From positions 1 through 33,255 of the IMG/VR virus record IMGVR_UViG_3300010885_005209: a stretch of 33,255 nt of DNA, one strand, 5' to 3'. The stretch comes from a virus. This document shows, in pieces, positions 1 to 9,600 of this stretch. How positions within the stretch are numbered: the stretch's first letter is position 1; each line of letters opens with the position of its first letter. Both the position numbers and the translations under genes were made by a program. Below the pieces are notes generated by a model. The model was not told where the DNA came from and ran no database searches. It saw only the letters and a list, made by a program, of their open reading frames with translations.

Positions 1-1158
1 ACCGTTTCAAAAATGCTGCAGTGCAACATTCATAAGAAAATACGCCGTGTGCTAGAGCTACGCCAAGATGGCACACAGACCTCAACGGCGAAGTTTGCCA
101 AAATGCAGGAGATACAACGAAATGGCAGAATCAGGAACACGCTCATCTATCACGGGGCTTCTACTGGCCGTTGGGCATCTAGGGGTGGTCTCAATCTTCA
201 AAATCTGGCTCGTCCTACACTCACGGATAATGAGGTTGAGATGGCGCTACCAAGGGTATTTACAGAAGCGACTGGTTCAATGGACGAACTGTCCTCACTC
301 GTCCGCGCTGCTATTAAGGCTCCCGAGCAACAAACCTTTGTGGATGTGGATTTTAGCTCAATTGAAAACCGAGTTGGCGTCTACTTGGCTGGCCAGAAAA
401 ATAAGATCGAGTTATTCCGTAGTGGTCTTGACGAGTATAAGACGTTTGCATCTGAGTCGCTATACAATATACCGTACGAGGCGGTCACTAAGGAACAGAG
501 GCAGATAGCCAAGTCAGCCGTATTGGGCGCGATGTTTGGTCAGGGCGCCAAGGGGCTGGTGAAGTATGCTAGTGGGATGGGTGTCGAGATGGATGAAGCG
601 CAGGCTGAGCTATCAGTCAGCAACTACCGTTCATCGTATGTGATGGTAAAAAATTTGTGGGAGATGTTTGACCTTGCTGCTAAAAACGCAATAAAGGACC
701 CCGGCAAAGCTCAGATGGTTGGTAAAAAGATTTTGATGAAGGTCGCCAACGGCGTTCTTTGTATGCAGTTACCCAGTAAGCGTGTCATCCGCTGGCAGAG
801 GCCAAAGTTCGAGTTGTTCGAGACACCGTGGGGTGACAAGAGAATGTGCGTCACTGTTTACAGTCAGAATACTTTCACTCGGCAGTGGAGTACAAACGCT
901 TTGATCGGCAGCAGTATGTTTCAGTCCGCCGTTCAAGCGACTGCTAGAGATTTTCTTGCCGTGGCTATGCTTAATCTTGAGAAGGCCGGTTACAACGTGG
1001 TCAATAGCGTGCATGATGAAGTTTTACTCCTTGTGGAAGAACAAAACGGGGAGTCCGCACTGGCCGACGTAATCAAAATTATGACTACACCGCCGGAGTG
1101 GGCGCCCGATTTTCCTCTTGCTGCGGAGGGGTGGCATGGTAAACGCTACCGTAAGTAA
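1..1158 (+). CDS. polA: DNA polymerase, family A (C-terminal part, cut by window edge)
   Basis: Replicative phage DNA polymerase of the Pol I family. The frame is open to base 1, so the true start and the exonuclease part lie upstream. Counting from the Met at base 13, the palm and fingers motifs are clear: an STGRW motif followed by NLQNLARP near residues 50-68, motif A DFSSIE with catalytic D113, motif B with R163 and K167, and motif C VHDE with D335. In motif B, E. coli Phe762 corresponds to Leu171 and Tyr766 to Phe175. It is the only plus-strand gene seen, probably the last gene of a replication module, and its TAA directly abuts the stop of the converging minus-strand unit. The family call is secure; the full length is unknown. 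Confidence 0.95.
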   Translation, partial: TVSKMLQCNIHKKIRRVLELRQDGTQTSTAKFAKMQEIQRNGRIRNTLIYHGASTGRWASRGGLNLQNLARPTLTDNEVEMALPRVFTEATGSMDELSSLVRAAIKAPEQQTFVDVDFSSIENRVGVYLAGQKNKIELFRSGLDEYKTFASESLYNIPYEAVTKEQRQIAKSAVLGAMFGQGAKGLVKYASGMGVEMDEAQAELSVSNYRSSYVMVKNLWEMFDLAAKNAIKDPGKAQMVGKKILMKVANGVLCMQLPSKRVIRWQRPKFELFETPWGDKRMCVTVYSQNTFTRQWSTNALIGSSMFQSAVQATARDFLAVAMLNLEKAGYNVVNSVHDEVLLLVEEQNGESALADVIKIMTTPPEWAPDFPLAAEGWHGKRYRK

Positions 1159-2487
1159 TTACTTTGGTATTGAGTAGTAACGGTCACCCGCTTTCACAAT
1201 CTTAGATCCGCGTTCTTCTTCAGCGGCCTCTGCTTTGTGAAATGTTGGGTGACTTTTTCCTTTTAGCACGACATAACTATCTTCTGGTAAACCATGAAGC
1301 ATACGTTCGTCATCCGATGTTGGAGCTACAGAACCCCAATGGCCAGCATTTTCGCCAGTTCCATTGGGTCCCATACCATAAGCTGTGGCTGTTTGATAGT
1401 CATAGTCCTTACCCCGTGGGTTAAATACCAAACCACCGTCTGCGTGACCAATATCTTCCAAGCTACGCAAATATTTATCAGTAACTTGCTGGCTTGGAGT
1501 GGTTCGAACTAAATCATAGTAGCCAGGTTCGCGCCCTTTGAACTCTTTAAATTGATTAATAAAATCTGGTATACCATGTTCTTTCGGCACTGGAGCAAAA
1601 GCTACGCCTTTATCTTCACCTTTTAAAATGTAAGGGAATGCTGAATGCAAATCTGGGCGATGTTCAATTTCATTATTTAAAGTAAACAAACGAGTCCCTA
1701 ATGAATGTGTTGGAGCACCAACAGTCATAGGGTCTGTCATCTCTTGCATAATTCCAGGGTAGTCAATAATACGGCCTTTAGTACCACCAACACCTTTACC
1801 ACTCATTAATGTAGATAAAGCCCCACGACGATTAAATGTATCGCCATATTGTGCTAAATGCTCTGGATTACCAATGTCAAAATTTTCTGGAAACAATCCT
1901 TTAGTTTCTTTTCCAGTGGCCAATGTAGAATTTATTTTTGCTTGTAATTCAGGAGTTAAATTTCCCAATCTTGATTGTCGATTAAATTCATTTGTTAACA
2001 TATCATAAACGTGCTGATTAGAATGGTGCTGTGTTTCGCCACCAATCATGGGAGTCCAAATTGCTTGATCACCAAACTTTTTATTAACGTTAACAATCCC
2101 ACTTGCTGTAGGCTTTTTTCCTACTCCCCATGCTGCTTGAGCTGCGGCGTATTCTGGCTTTTCTAATTGAAATTTTGAAAAACCAGGGCCACCTAAATCG
2201 CCTTCAGTAGAACGCATTCTATCTGATTGAGTTACATTAAGCCATTTACCCTCATGCGGAGCAAGTGCTTCACTAGCTTTTAAAACGTTAGTTGCTTTTG
2301 GTACAAATTTACTAATAGATCCCATTAAACCTGGGACCATATCCATAGCTTCTCTAGCAGCAGATTCATTTGGGGTGTAAAGCCCTTTATCCTTTGAGTA
2401 ACCAATTGCATTATCAGTTACCCAACGCTGGTGCTCTAAGTTAGCTTTAGTTTTTTCTGGCAGCTCAGCGATATAGTCGCGTGCCAT
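1159..2487 (-). CDS. Uncharacterised virion or ejected protein with C-terminal HPTF-type motif
   Basis: 442 residues from an ATG (MARDYIAEL) at 2487; a GTG at 2511 would add 8 residues, and neither start has a strong ribosome binding site. I do not recognise the body of the protein, which is soluble, polar and without membrane segments. Numbered from the GTG, the last ~100 residues carry a HADGGLVF double-glycine motif (G359-G360), a YDYQTATAYGMGP stretch, GHWGS and KGKSHPTF. This order (Y-D-x-x-x-A, GHW, then HPTF) resembles a short module that recurs at protein ends in many tailed phages. It is the last gene of the unit that starts at 13347, after ejection-type genes, so it is probably a virion or delivered protein. 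That role is inferred from position only. Confidence 0.7.
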   Translation of the reverse strand: MARDYIAELPEKTKANLEHQRWVTDNAIGYSKDKGLYTPNESAAREAMDMVPGLMGSISKFVPKATNVLKASEALAPHEGKWLNVTQSDRMRSTEGDLGGPGFSKFQLEKPEYAAAQAAWGVGKKPTASGIVNVNKKFGDQAIWTPMIGGETQHHSNQHVYDMLTNEFNRQSRLGNLTPELQAKINSTLATGKETKGLFPENFDIGNPEHLAQYGDTFNRRGALSTLMSGKGVGGTKGRIIDYPGIMQEMTDPMTVGAPTHSLGTRLFTLNNEIEHRPDLHSAFPYILKGEDKGVAFAPVPKEHGIPDFINQFKEFKGREPGYYDLVRTTPSQQVTDKYLRSLEDIGHADGGLVFNPRGKDYDYQTATAYGMGPNGTGENAGHWGSVAPTSDDERMLHGLPEDSYVVLKGKSHPTFHKAEAAEEERGSKIVKAGDRYYSIPK

Positions 2488-2537
2488 TGTGGACAGGTTT
2501 GGACCCCGCACTGGCCCGACTTTATTGAAAGTGCCAG

Positions 2538-3752
2538 CTATGCTGGCGGGAACTTTTTTGGTTCACCACCTTCCGCCATGTGCCCAGTCATGTCGACATG
2601 GCCGCCTTTGCATAAATACTCAAATTCATCTTTACTTAAACCAGCTGGCAAAGTATAGATCGTATGTAGTTTACGCTTAGGTTCTGGCTTGGGTTGAGGC
2701 GCAACATTACCACCTTTTCTATAGTTCAAGTGGTGTTGCATAATTTCTTTAGCCATTTCGGGCATACTGATACTTCCGCCGTTAGCGCGTTTCTGTGGAT
2801 ATAATCTAGTTCCTTCTAATACACTTTGACCAGGTAAAAGATCACGTTTTGGATTTAATGTAGCGTCACCTAGTTGTGATGGAGATAATGCCATACCAAT
2901 AGGGCCCATAAAACCAGTTGCTAAATCAAATGCAGTGCCTGGCAAATCTGCAGCTGTTGCAGAACCTATCATTTGAGCACCCACTGGAGCCAATCCCAAT
3001 CCAGTTGCAATTGCACGAACTTTTTTAGGCAAGAAGGGTGCAGCACCTGCTAAAACACCAGCTCCAATACTTCCAGTACCGGCGGCAACATCCCCAACTC
3101 CTTCTCCATTTGTTATTTGTTGTAGTCCACTACCAATATCATATCCAGCTAATGCACTACGCAACGGTAATCCAGTGTGTTTCTTTAAATGGTAGCTCGG
3201 TGTTTTAACATAATCTTTTGGATCATATAATCCGGGTTTGGCAGGTGACCCCGGCGTTTTTTCTACATGACTCAATACTGTCTTTCCAGTTGCTGGATCT
3301 ACTTTGTAAATTTCTTTAAAAGCATCTGGAGTAGCCTCTGCAGCACTAATTTTTTTTATTGCTTCCCAAGCCTGCTGTGAATTTTCTACAGGTATGTTAC
3401 TTAATCTTGATAGCTCTTTAGCTGGCATATCAAATTTAGCGCCCAGCTGACTATTGATGTAGTTTTGAACACCCGGATGTGCTGATTTACTATCCAAAAC
3501 ATCATATAACATTTTTGTTTTTTGACCAGTGATTGCAGCACCTGCAGCACCACCCCCAACAATTAATCCAGCTTGATTGGTTGTGTACGGTGACTTTTCT
3601 CTTTTATATTCTGGGCGTTCATTTGAAATTAATTTTTCTGGAACTTCAGTACCCGACAACGCACTAGGAGTAACTGTCGTTGGAACAGCTTGTTCTGAAG
3701 GCTTATGAGTTTGAAGTTCTGACGGAACTTCTTCGTATTGTTTATCTGACAT
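2538..3752 (-). CDS. Putative internal virion / ejected protein with GG motifs
   Basis: 404 residues, not recognised as a named family. The first ~60 residues are hydrophilic and Pro/Glu rich. A short Gly/Ala-rich hydrophobic stretch follows (residues 61-75), and a longer small-residue hydrophobic region spans ~200-290 with GAGVLAGAAPFLP and GLGLAPVGAQMIG, which could interact with a membrane. The basic C-terminal third holds four double-glycine motifs (G325-G326, G347-G348, G383-G384, G395-G396) of the kind seen in other proteins of this phage. The start overlaps the stop of the M15-domain gene by one base (TAATG), suggesting coupled translation. Membrane-active segments and its place after the giant protein fit an ejection protein, but this is inference. 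Confidence 0.7.
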   Translation of the reverse strand: MSDKQYEEVPSELQTHKPSEQAVPTTVTPSALSGTEVPEKLISNERPEYKREKSPYTTNQAGLIVGGGAAGAAITGQKTKMLYDVLDSKSAHPGVQNYINSQLGAKFDMPAKELSRLSNIPVENSQQAWEAIKKISAAEATPDAFKEIYKVDPATGKTVLSHVEKTPGSPAKPGLYDPKDYVKTPSYHLKKHTGLPLRSALAGYDIGSGLQQITNGEGVGDVAAGTGSIGAGVLAGAAPFLPKKVRAIATGLGLAPVGAQMIGSATAADLPGTAFDLATGFMGPIGMALSPSQLGDATLNPKRDLLPGQSVLEGTRLYPQKRANGGSISMPEMAKEIMQHHLNYRKGGNVAPQPKPEPKRKLHTIYTLPAGLSKDEFEYLCKGGHVDMTGHMAEGGEPKKFPPA

Positions 3753-5800
3753 TATAAATAAATAGATTTTCCGTTAACAATAATATATGGCTTTTTATTT
3801 GCATCTTTTTTAACAAAATCAGCCTCCGGTACATCAATAAACTTTTTACCCACATCTTTAGCAGCGTCTACTTTTGAACCAAATTCATAGTAAGGAGTTT
3901 GTTCAAATTGAGCTGCAGTACCATTGGGATTTTGTCTTGACCATTTATCAAATTCTAATCCCCGGTAGTAGGCTGTGCGAATATCTTGCATATTTTTAGC
4001 CAAATTTTGCATATGTGAAGAATACGTTGTAGCAATACCCACACCTTTAGCTGGTTCACCTAATGCTAAGTCAGCGTTGGTAAGTCGTCCGCCAGCGCCT
4101 TGAACTAAGTTTTTAGCCCAAGCTGCTTGCGCAACAGCGGCACCTTGCTCAATATTTTTAAAATCGGTATAAGAAGGATCAGATAAATATGTACGTGCTA
4201 AAGTATGGTTTTCTGTTTTATCGCCTTCCGCTTTAGGAGTAATTTTAGCACCTAAAACACCAACCCAATCTCTACCACTCAGATTAAATACATTCTTTTT
4301 GTCTTTTGAAGTTTTTAATAATCGGTCATATTCATCATACGTTTTTGAAGTTGTTCCAATACTTTGTAAGTATTCGTTTTTCATATCAGCGTCTTTTTTA
4401 GCTAATTCAGTTGACGCCGTTCCAAGACCTTGAGCTTTTTGAGTTTGTCTTGCTTTCCAAGCATCCATAGCAGCAACATAGGCATCTTTGTTAAGACCAT
4501 AGTTTTTAGCTTGTGGCATTGGTTCCATGGCTTGAGCAGACTGAACCGCAGATGGCCCTTGAGCAGCAGGAGCTTGAGCAACAGGAGCTTGAGCAACAGG
4601 AGCTTGAGCAACAGGAGCTTGGGCAACAGTGACAGGGGCTTGACTAGTTGAAACTGGCAAACCACCAGATACAACGGGAGCTTTAACTTGAGGAAGCCCA
4701 CCAACTGGTGCAACCGGAGCTTGTTCTACTTGAGCTGGTTTATTTACTAACTCCCAATGATTAGGATCTCTAGCAACAGTTTGCTTAAATCCCGCATCAA
4801 TCAGTTGTTGACGTTGTGCAGGGTTAATTGGGCCAGCGTCAATTGCATAACCTGTTTGGTGTTTGCTTGTCCCTGGGAATGCTACAGGAGGACCCGAGTA
4901 ATTTGGTTGTTTGCTGTTTAAATAGAGGTTGTATTGTTTATCCCAATCACGATCACCGCTAATAAGCGGAATGTTTAATGCAGCTGCAATTTGAGCTGCG
5001 TTCCCACGTTCTCCAGTGGTTGTGGGCGCACTTAAAGACGAAGTTGGAACATTACCTTGTAGTGGTCCAGCAGCGCCAGTTTTAGTGCCCCCAAGTTCTT
5101 TATATGTGGCAATTTCAATTTCTCGTTTTAAATCTGGATCCATGTTCATCCATTGATTAGGCGTAATTGAAACAGGGCCTTTGGTTGGATGCATATAAGT
5201 CTTTGCGGTATTGGCTTCCGCGTCGTATTGAGCTTTAGAAGAACCAATAATTTGTTGCTCGTTATATTTGTCCATTAATGCCCGTTGAGCGCCAATGTTA
5301 TTATCTAGATGGGTACCCATTGCATTTAAAACTTGTTGCTGTGCCGGAGTAACACCACCAACACCACTGACAATACCATTTTTAAAGCGAGCAATATTTG
5401 CCGCTTCAGCTGCAGCTTGTTGTTGTGCAATTTTAATTGCAGTTTGCTGTTGGGCAATATCGTATAAAGCCTTACGGTCAGTATTAGCTGCTTCTTCGCG
5501 CAATGCAAACGCTGGAGATTTATTATATTGGGTCCAAGCCTGAGCGTCTTTCATTCCCTCGTTAAACATACGTAAAGGATTGTTAATTTTATTAGCTAAA
5601 TTTTGCATATTTTGCAAAACATTAGTTTCAGTTTCTTTATCCATTAAGTAATTAGGATTAGCTTTTGTATAATCAAGCGCACCCTTAGATTGCTTTGTAT
5701 TGGCGTACTGTACGGGCAAACCTGGAGTTAATCCGCTTTGAATTAAATCTGTGTTTTGGTCCGCTAATGATGATGTGCCTGCGTCGTTTGGACTTGACAT
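3752..5800 (-). CDS. Virion-associated protein with M15-type peptidoglycan peptidase domain
   Basis: 682 residues. Residues ~265-352 look like a VanY / D,D- or L,D-carboxypeptidase domain of peptidase family M15: SGDRDWDKQ at 281-289 matches the family SGxRxxxxQ motif, SKHQTGYAID gives zinc ligands H314 and D321, and NHWEL gives H348 with E350 near the expected catalytic place. The N-terminal part is Gln/Ala rich with predicted helical segments (100-140). After the peptidase comes a Pro/Ala linker built of VAQAP repeats (~393-410), then a helical C-terminal half of unknown fold. It lies among ejection-type genes rather than in the lysis cassette, so it probably cuts peptidoglycan locally during DNA entry. 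A good ribosome binding site (AAGGAA) precedes the ATG. Confidence 0.8.
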   Translation of the reverse strand: MSSPNDAGTSSLADQNTDLIQSGLTPGLPVQYANTKQSKGALDYTKANPNYLMDKETETNVLQNMQNLANKINNPLRMFNEGMKDAQAWTQYNKSPAFALREEAANTDRKALYDIAQQQTAIKIAQQQAAAEAANIARFKNGIVSGVGGVTPAQQQVLNAMGTHLDNNIGAQRALMDKYNEQQIIGSSKAQYDAEANTAKTYMHPTKGPVSITPNQWMNMDPDLKREIEIATYKELGGTKTGAAGPLQGNVPTSSLSAPTTTGERGNAAQIAAALNIPLISGDRDWDKQYNLYLNSKQPNYSGPPVAFPGTSKHQTGYAIDAGPINPAQRQQLIDAGFKQTVARDPNHWELVNKPAQVEQAPVAPVGGLPQVKAPVVSGGLPVSTSQAPVTVAQAPVAQAPVAQAPVAQAPAAQGPSAVQSAQAMEPMPQAKNYGLNKDAYVAAMDAWKARQTQKAQGLGTASTELAKKDADMKNEYLQSIGTTSKTYDEYDRLLKTSKDKKNVFNLSGRDWVGVLGAKITPKAEGDKTENHTLARTYLSDPSYTDFKNIEQGAAVAQAAWAKNLVQGAGGRLTNADLALGEPAKGVGIATTYSSHMQNLAKNMQDIRTAYYRGLEFDKWSRQNPNGTAAQFEQTPYYEFGSKVDAAKDVGKKFIDVPEADFVKKDANKKPYIIVNGKSIYL
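4569..4628 (-). repeat. 15-bp tandem repeat, four copies, encoding VAQAP
   Basis: Four back-to-back 15-base units (ggagcttgagcaaca on the + strand). The first three are identical and the fourth differs by one base (gagcttgggcaac). They encode a Pro/Ala linker in the M15-domain protein. The near identity suggests recent expansion by slippage, and the number of units could vary between related phages without changing the frame. Confidence 0.9.
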
Positions 5801-5809
5801 AATTATTCC

Positions 5810-6694
5810 TTAATCGTTTCCGTAGTAATACTGACTTGAACCATCTTCGCTAGGTGCCGTTACCTCTTCGTACGGAGAGGCTGGGCTTGGCATGTCGCTG
5901 TTAGTTGGTATTCTGTTAAACAAGTCCATTAATTTAGGACCAACTTGTGTTAAATTACCAAGTCCTAAACTATTTAATACACTAGTGCCTAGTCCAGCTA
6001 CTGCACCAATTTGACTAAACGGAGACATTTGATTTTGCTGTGCTACGAGACCTGGAACACTAACGTCATTAACTAAGTTTGCGTAACTTCCAAGGTTCTG
6101 GAATGGAGCGTTCATTTGAGTATTACCAGCTGTCATTTCGGTGCCCAGTTGTTGGTTAAGTACGTTACCCAATCCAGTGCCCGCCTGTACGCCAGTGGTT
6201 TGATTCTGTAGCGCAGACTGCATTTGCTGAGCCGATAAGTTAGCGAATGCGTCAGCTTTAGCTTTATTAAGCGCAGTTTCTCCGCGCAAACTGCCAAATT
6301 GACCAGACGCAATATTAGCACCTTGAACCGGGGCTGTATAATTTGGCATCAATTGGTTTAGCTGTTGGTTTTGTGCTTGAAACAATCCGCCCATTGCCGT
6401 GTTGGTATTTGGGGTTACTTGGCCGTTGGCTCCAGTAATCCAAGGATTAGCCGCACCCTGAGCAATTTGACCTAACGCGCCTTGGGCTTGGTTAAATGAA
6501 TTATTAGGGTTTTGCAAAGTATTAATAGCCTGCTGACCCACCGTATTTTGAAAAGTTGGCGCATCGGCAAGTGCCTGATGTGCTCCACTTACAATACCTT
6601 TTTGCGCGTCAGTATACCACGCTGGTAATGTAGTTTCTTTTACGTATGTATCGGTTAAAAAGTTATTTAAACCAGTTGATCCTGTTGTTGCCAT
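5810..6694 (-). CDS. Putative internal virion (ejection) protein
   Basis: 294 residues, rich in Gln, Asn, Ala and Gly, with an unstructured acidic C-terminus (…SSQYYYGND). The middle (about 130-190) is a helical stretch around FGSLRGETALNKAKADAF, of a kind I associate with internal virion proteins of podovirus-like aquatic phages. A hydrophobic Gly-rich segment lies at about 225-250. Its place between the giant 2217-residue protein and the M15-domain protein matches the slot of small ejection proteins (T7 gp14, P22 gp7 type), although there is no residue match I can show to those proteins. The start overlaps the upstream stop by one base (TAATG). Confidence 0.65.
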   Translation of the reverse strand: MATTGSTGLNNFLTDTYVKETTLPAWYTDAQKGIVSGAHQALADAPTFQNTVGQQAINTLQNPNNSFNQAQGALGQIAQGAANPWITGANGQVTPNTNTAMGGLFQAQNQQLNQLMPNYTAPVQGANIASGQFGSLRGETALNKAKADAFANLSAQQMQSALQNQTTGVQAGTGLGNVLNQQLGTEMTAGNTQMNAPFQNLGSYANLVNDVSVPGLVAQQNQMSPFSQIGAVAGLGTSVLNSLGLGNLTQVGPKLMDLFNRIPTNSDMPSPASPYEEVTAPSEDGSSQYYYGND

Positions 6695-9600
6695 TATGCT
6701 CTCACTTTACGTTTTGCTTCTAATAAGTAACCTAGCGCACCCTTACTATCTGGTGGCAGTCCATTTTTATTTGCACGGGTCTTGTGCGATCTAATTGTCT
6801 TTAAAAATTCATCAAGTATAGATGCACCGCTGTCATTACTTCCATTGCCTAAAGATGATACCACATCGGCAGGTATTACAAACTCGCCGTTTGCTAACAT
6901 TGCTGGAATGCTATCACTAGTTCCGTCACCGTCACCTTGAACGTAACGATTTTCCATGGCGTTTAAACCACCTTCACTAAAGAACTGTGGGTTGTGGTTT
7001 ATAACTTCTCCGCCAGTACTTAGCGCTGGTGCGTTAGCCATTGTATTTAATCCAACAAAAGGCTTATGAAATGAAAATTGCTTACCCTTCATTTTGGTTT
7101 CAGCAAAAGACGGATCAAACGCAGGATTTGTATCTTGAGCACCACCAACTGCCATGTGAACAACACCACCCTGAGCAGCGGCTAAAATTTGCTTTAGTAC
7201 TGCATCTGGATTATATATAGGCTGTGCGTATGTATACTGTTGCAAGTCATACTTCCCTGGTAAGGCAGGATCTGTGGCCTTACCTTTAATAAAATTAGAA
7301 ACCGGAGAGTATGAAGCGTCACCTGGGCCGACACTCATATTTGAACCTGAGCTGGCACCTGCAGTGTTTGAACTAGAAGGATTCCCACCAGTTGCTAACC
7401 GCATTAGGCCACCTTCTTTAGCGGCTTTTAGTTGCTGTTCTAAATCCATTGGTAAAAACGGAGGGCTTATATAATTTTCCATAGGTATCACATTACTTGG
7501 TTTAGTTGAATCAATAACACGCATTAATTTGTCTAAAGGCAGTGCGTGCTTTCTACCTTTTGTAAAGTCTGCTATTAAATCCGGGGGAACTCGTTTTTTA
7601 AACTTACCCTTATCCACTGGTTTCTTCTTTATCGGTGGAACTAATGTTGGTACGTTTGTCTTTGGCCCTTTTGACGGTTTTGTCGGGTCTTCCGGTGTAA
7701 CTATAACAGGTGGGCTTATTGGTTCTATACTCGGTGGAACTAGTTCTAACGGCGGTTTAACTTTCGATGGCGGATTAATTGATGTAATAACCGACGTCGG
7801 TGTTAGCGGGTCCAACACAGCAATATCCACTGGCACAGGTGTTGGGCTTACTGGCTCTAATTGTGTTAAGGTTTGTGTCTGAGGCTGTATTTTAGTTAAA
7901 TCTTTTAATGCAATATCCGTTTTCGTTGGATTTTCTGTTGCAAGTTGTGTTGCAGTCTGCGTTTGCGGCGCTGTTATAGTACTTGTCAATGACCGTGGAT
8001 CGGTAATTGTTTTTAAATTTGCGTCTGTATCTGTTACGGTCTGTGTAACCGGTTTTCCGTAAATCAATTCTCCGCGAGTCTTTGTTGCTGTATCTGTATC
8101 CGTCTGCGTATCTGTCTGTGTATTAGTTTCTGGTGCTGTTAAATCCGTACCAAAAAGAGTATTTTTGTTAAATAGTCTGTTAATGTCTGGTTTTTCAGCA
8201 AATGGCAATCCCTCAGTTTTTTGTGTTTCTGTGCTTCTTTGCATTTGAGGCACTAAATCATCATCACCCAATTTAAGACCAACCAAGTCGTTTAACGTTT
8301 TTTTAATATCTTCTATTAAAACTTGGTTGTGCTGTATGTCGTTTTTATTGCTAGTGGGAGTTTCACCAGAAGATTTAACAGAAGTAATATTACTTCCAAA
8401 ATGAACAAATGGATTACCCCTTGCTTCACTGTCTGAATTTAATATTTCTACAGGAACCATACCTACTTTTGGAGTTGTTTCGTATGACGCTGTTCCTAAT
8501 TTAGTTCCCGCTTTTAATGGGCCATAATCTTTTGTTAATTCAACCGATGTTTTTCCAGTGGAATTTCCTTCTGAGTCTACTTCAAACGTAAATTTTACGC
8601 CCATATCTGGGTTTTGAAAATACCCCCCAACGTTATTAACAGTCGTCGGATCCATGAAAACAGTTTTTGAAGACCTCGGCTGAGTTTCTTGCCCAGTACC
8701 CGGCATATTGGAAGGTTCTCTAAATCCTACTGTAGTTCCGTCTGAATACTGTGAGTATGTAGACCCACGTGATGTTTCAAACTGGTAAGTTGCACTACTT
8801 GAAGTTTCAATTACTGGGGTGTGTGTTGCCAAAGCTCCAAACACGCCAGAAATAGTAATATCATTTCCAGCGGCGTCAGTTCCCAATACTTTATTAGGAT
8901 CTAACTTTCCTGCTTCCGTAGTGATGTTGTTATTAATTTGAGTTACCAACTCAGATCCAATAGTTTTAATCGCCATTGAATTTGCCTGGTCTGCAGGAAT
9001 ACCAGTTTGTTGCAACGTCTGCGAAATTGTATCTATTGTATTTTGAACATTAACCATCTGTTCAGCAGAAGGTGCTGGTAATAATCTCTGCGGCCCTTCT
9101 AATAACTTAGGCGCTTCCCAAGAAAACTGGCTTTCAGTTTTCGGTGGTGCTAACTTTAAAAATTGATTTGTGTCTACTTCAGCTTTTGAATTTGCAAAAC
9201 TTGCAATAACAAGTTGGTTAACTGCTGAAACAGCGCTAATTGGTGCATCCATGGCGGCATTAGTATTCATCTTATTAAGATTAAAACTAAAATTAGCCAT
9301 TGAATCTTTTGGATCGCCAGCAACCACAGCAATATCGCGTACTCCGGTATTTAGGAAAGAACGGGTCCAAGCCCCAACATACGCAGCTGTGGCAAGTCCT
9401 GCCATTCCTTTTGTAGTGAACTCTACAATATCTCCAGAAAGTTGACGCATGATAGCTGCATCAACATGGCCCATGGTTGCTAAAGTTATGAAACCCTGTG
9501 CTATGCCACTGGCTACTGCAGGCGCAACTGCGTCTTCGTGACTCACCTTTTTAGCTCGTAAATCGTCGTAGGATATTCCCAAACCACCAAGCGTGGCATC

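Noticed and set aside
7529-7882. Plus-strand Gly/Thr-rich frame of 117 codons
   Set aside because: Antisense of the Pro/Thr-rich part of the giant protein; low complexity explains the open frame.
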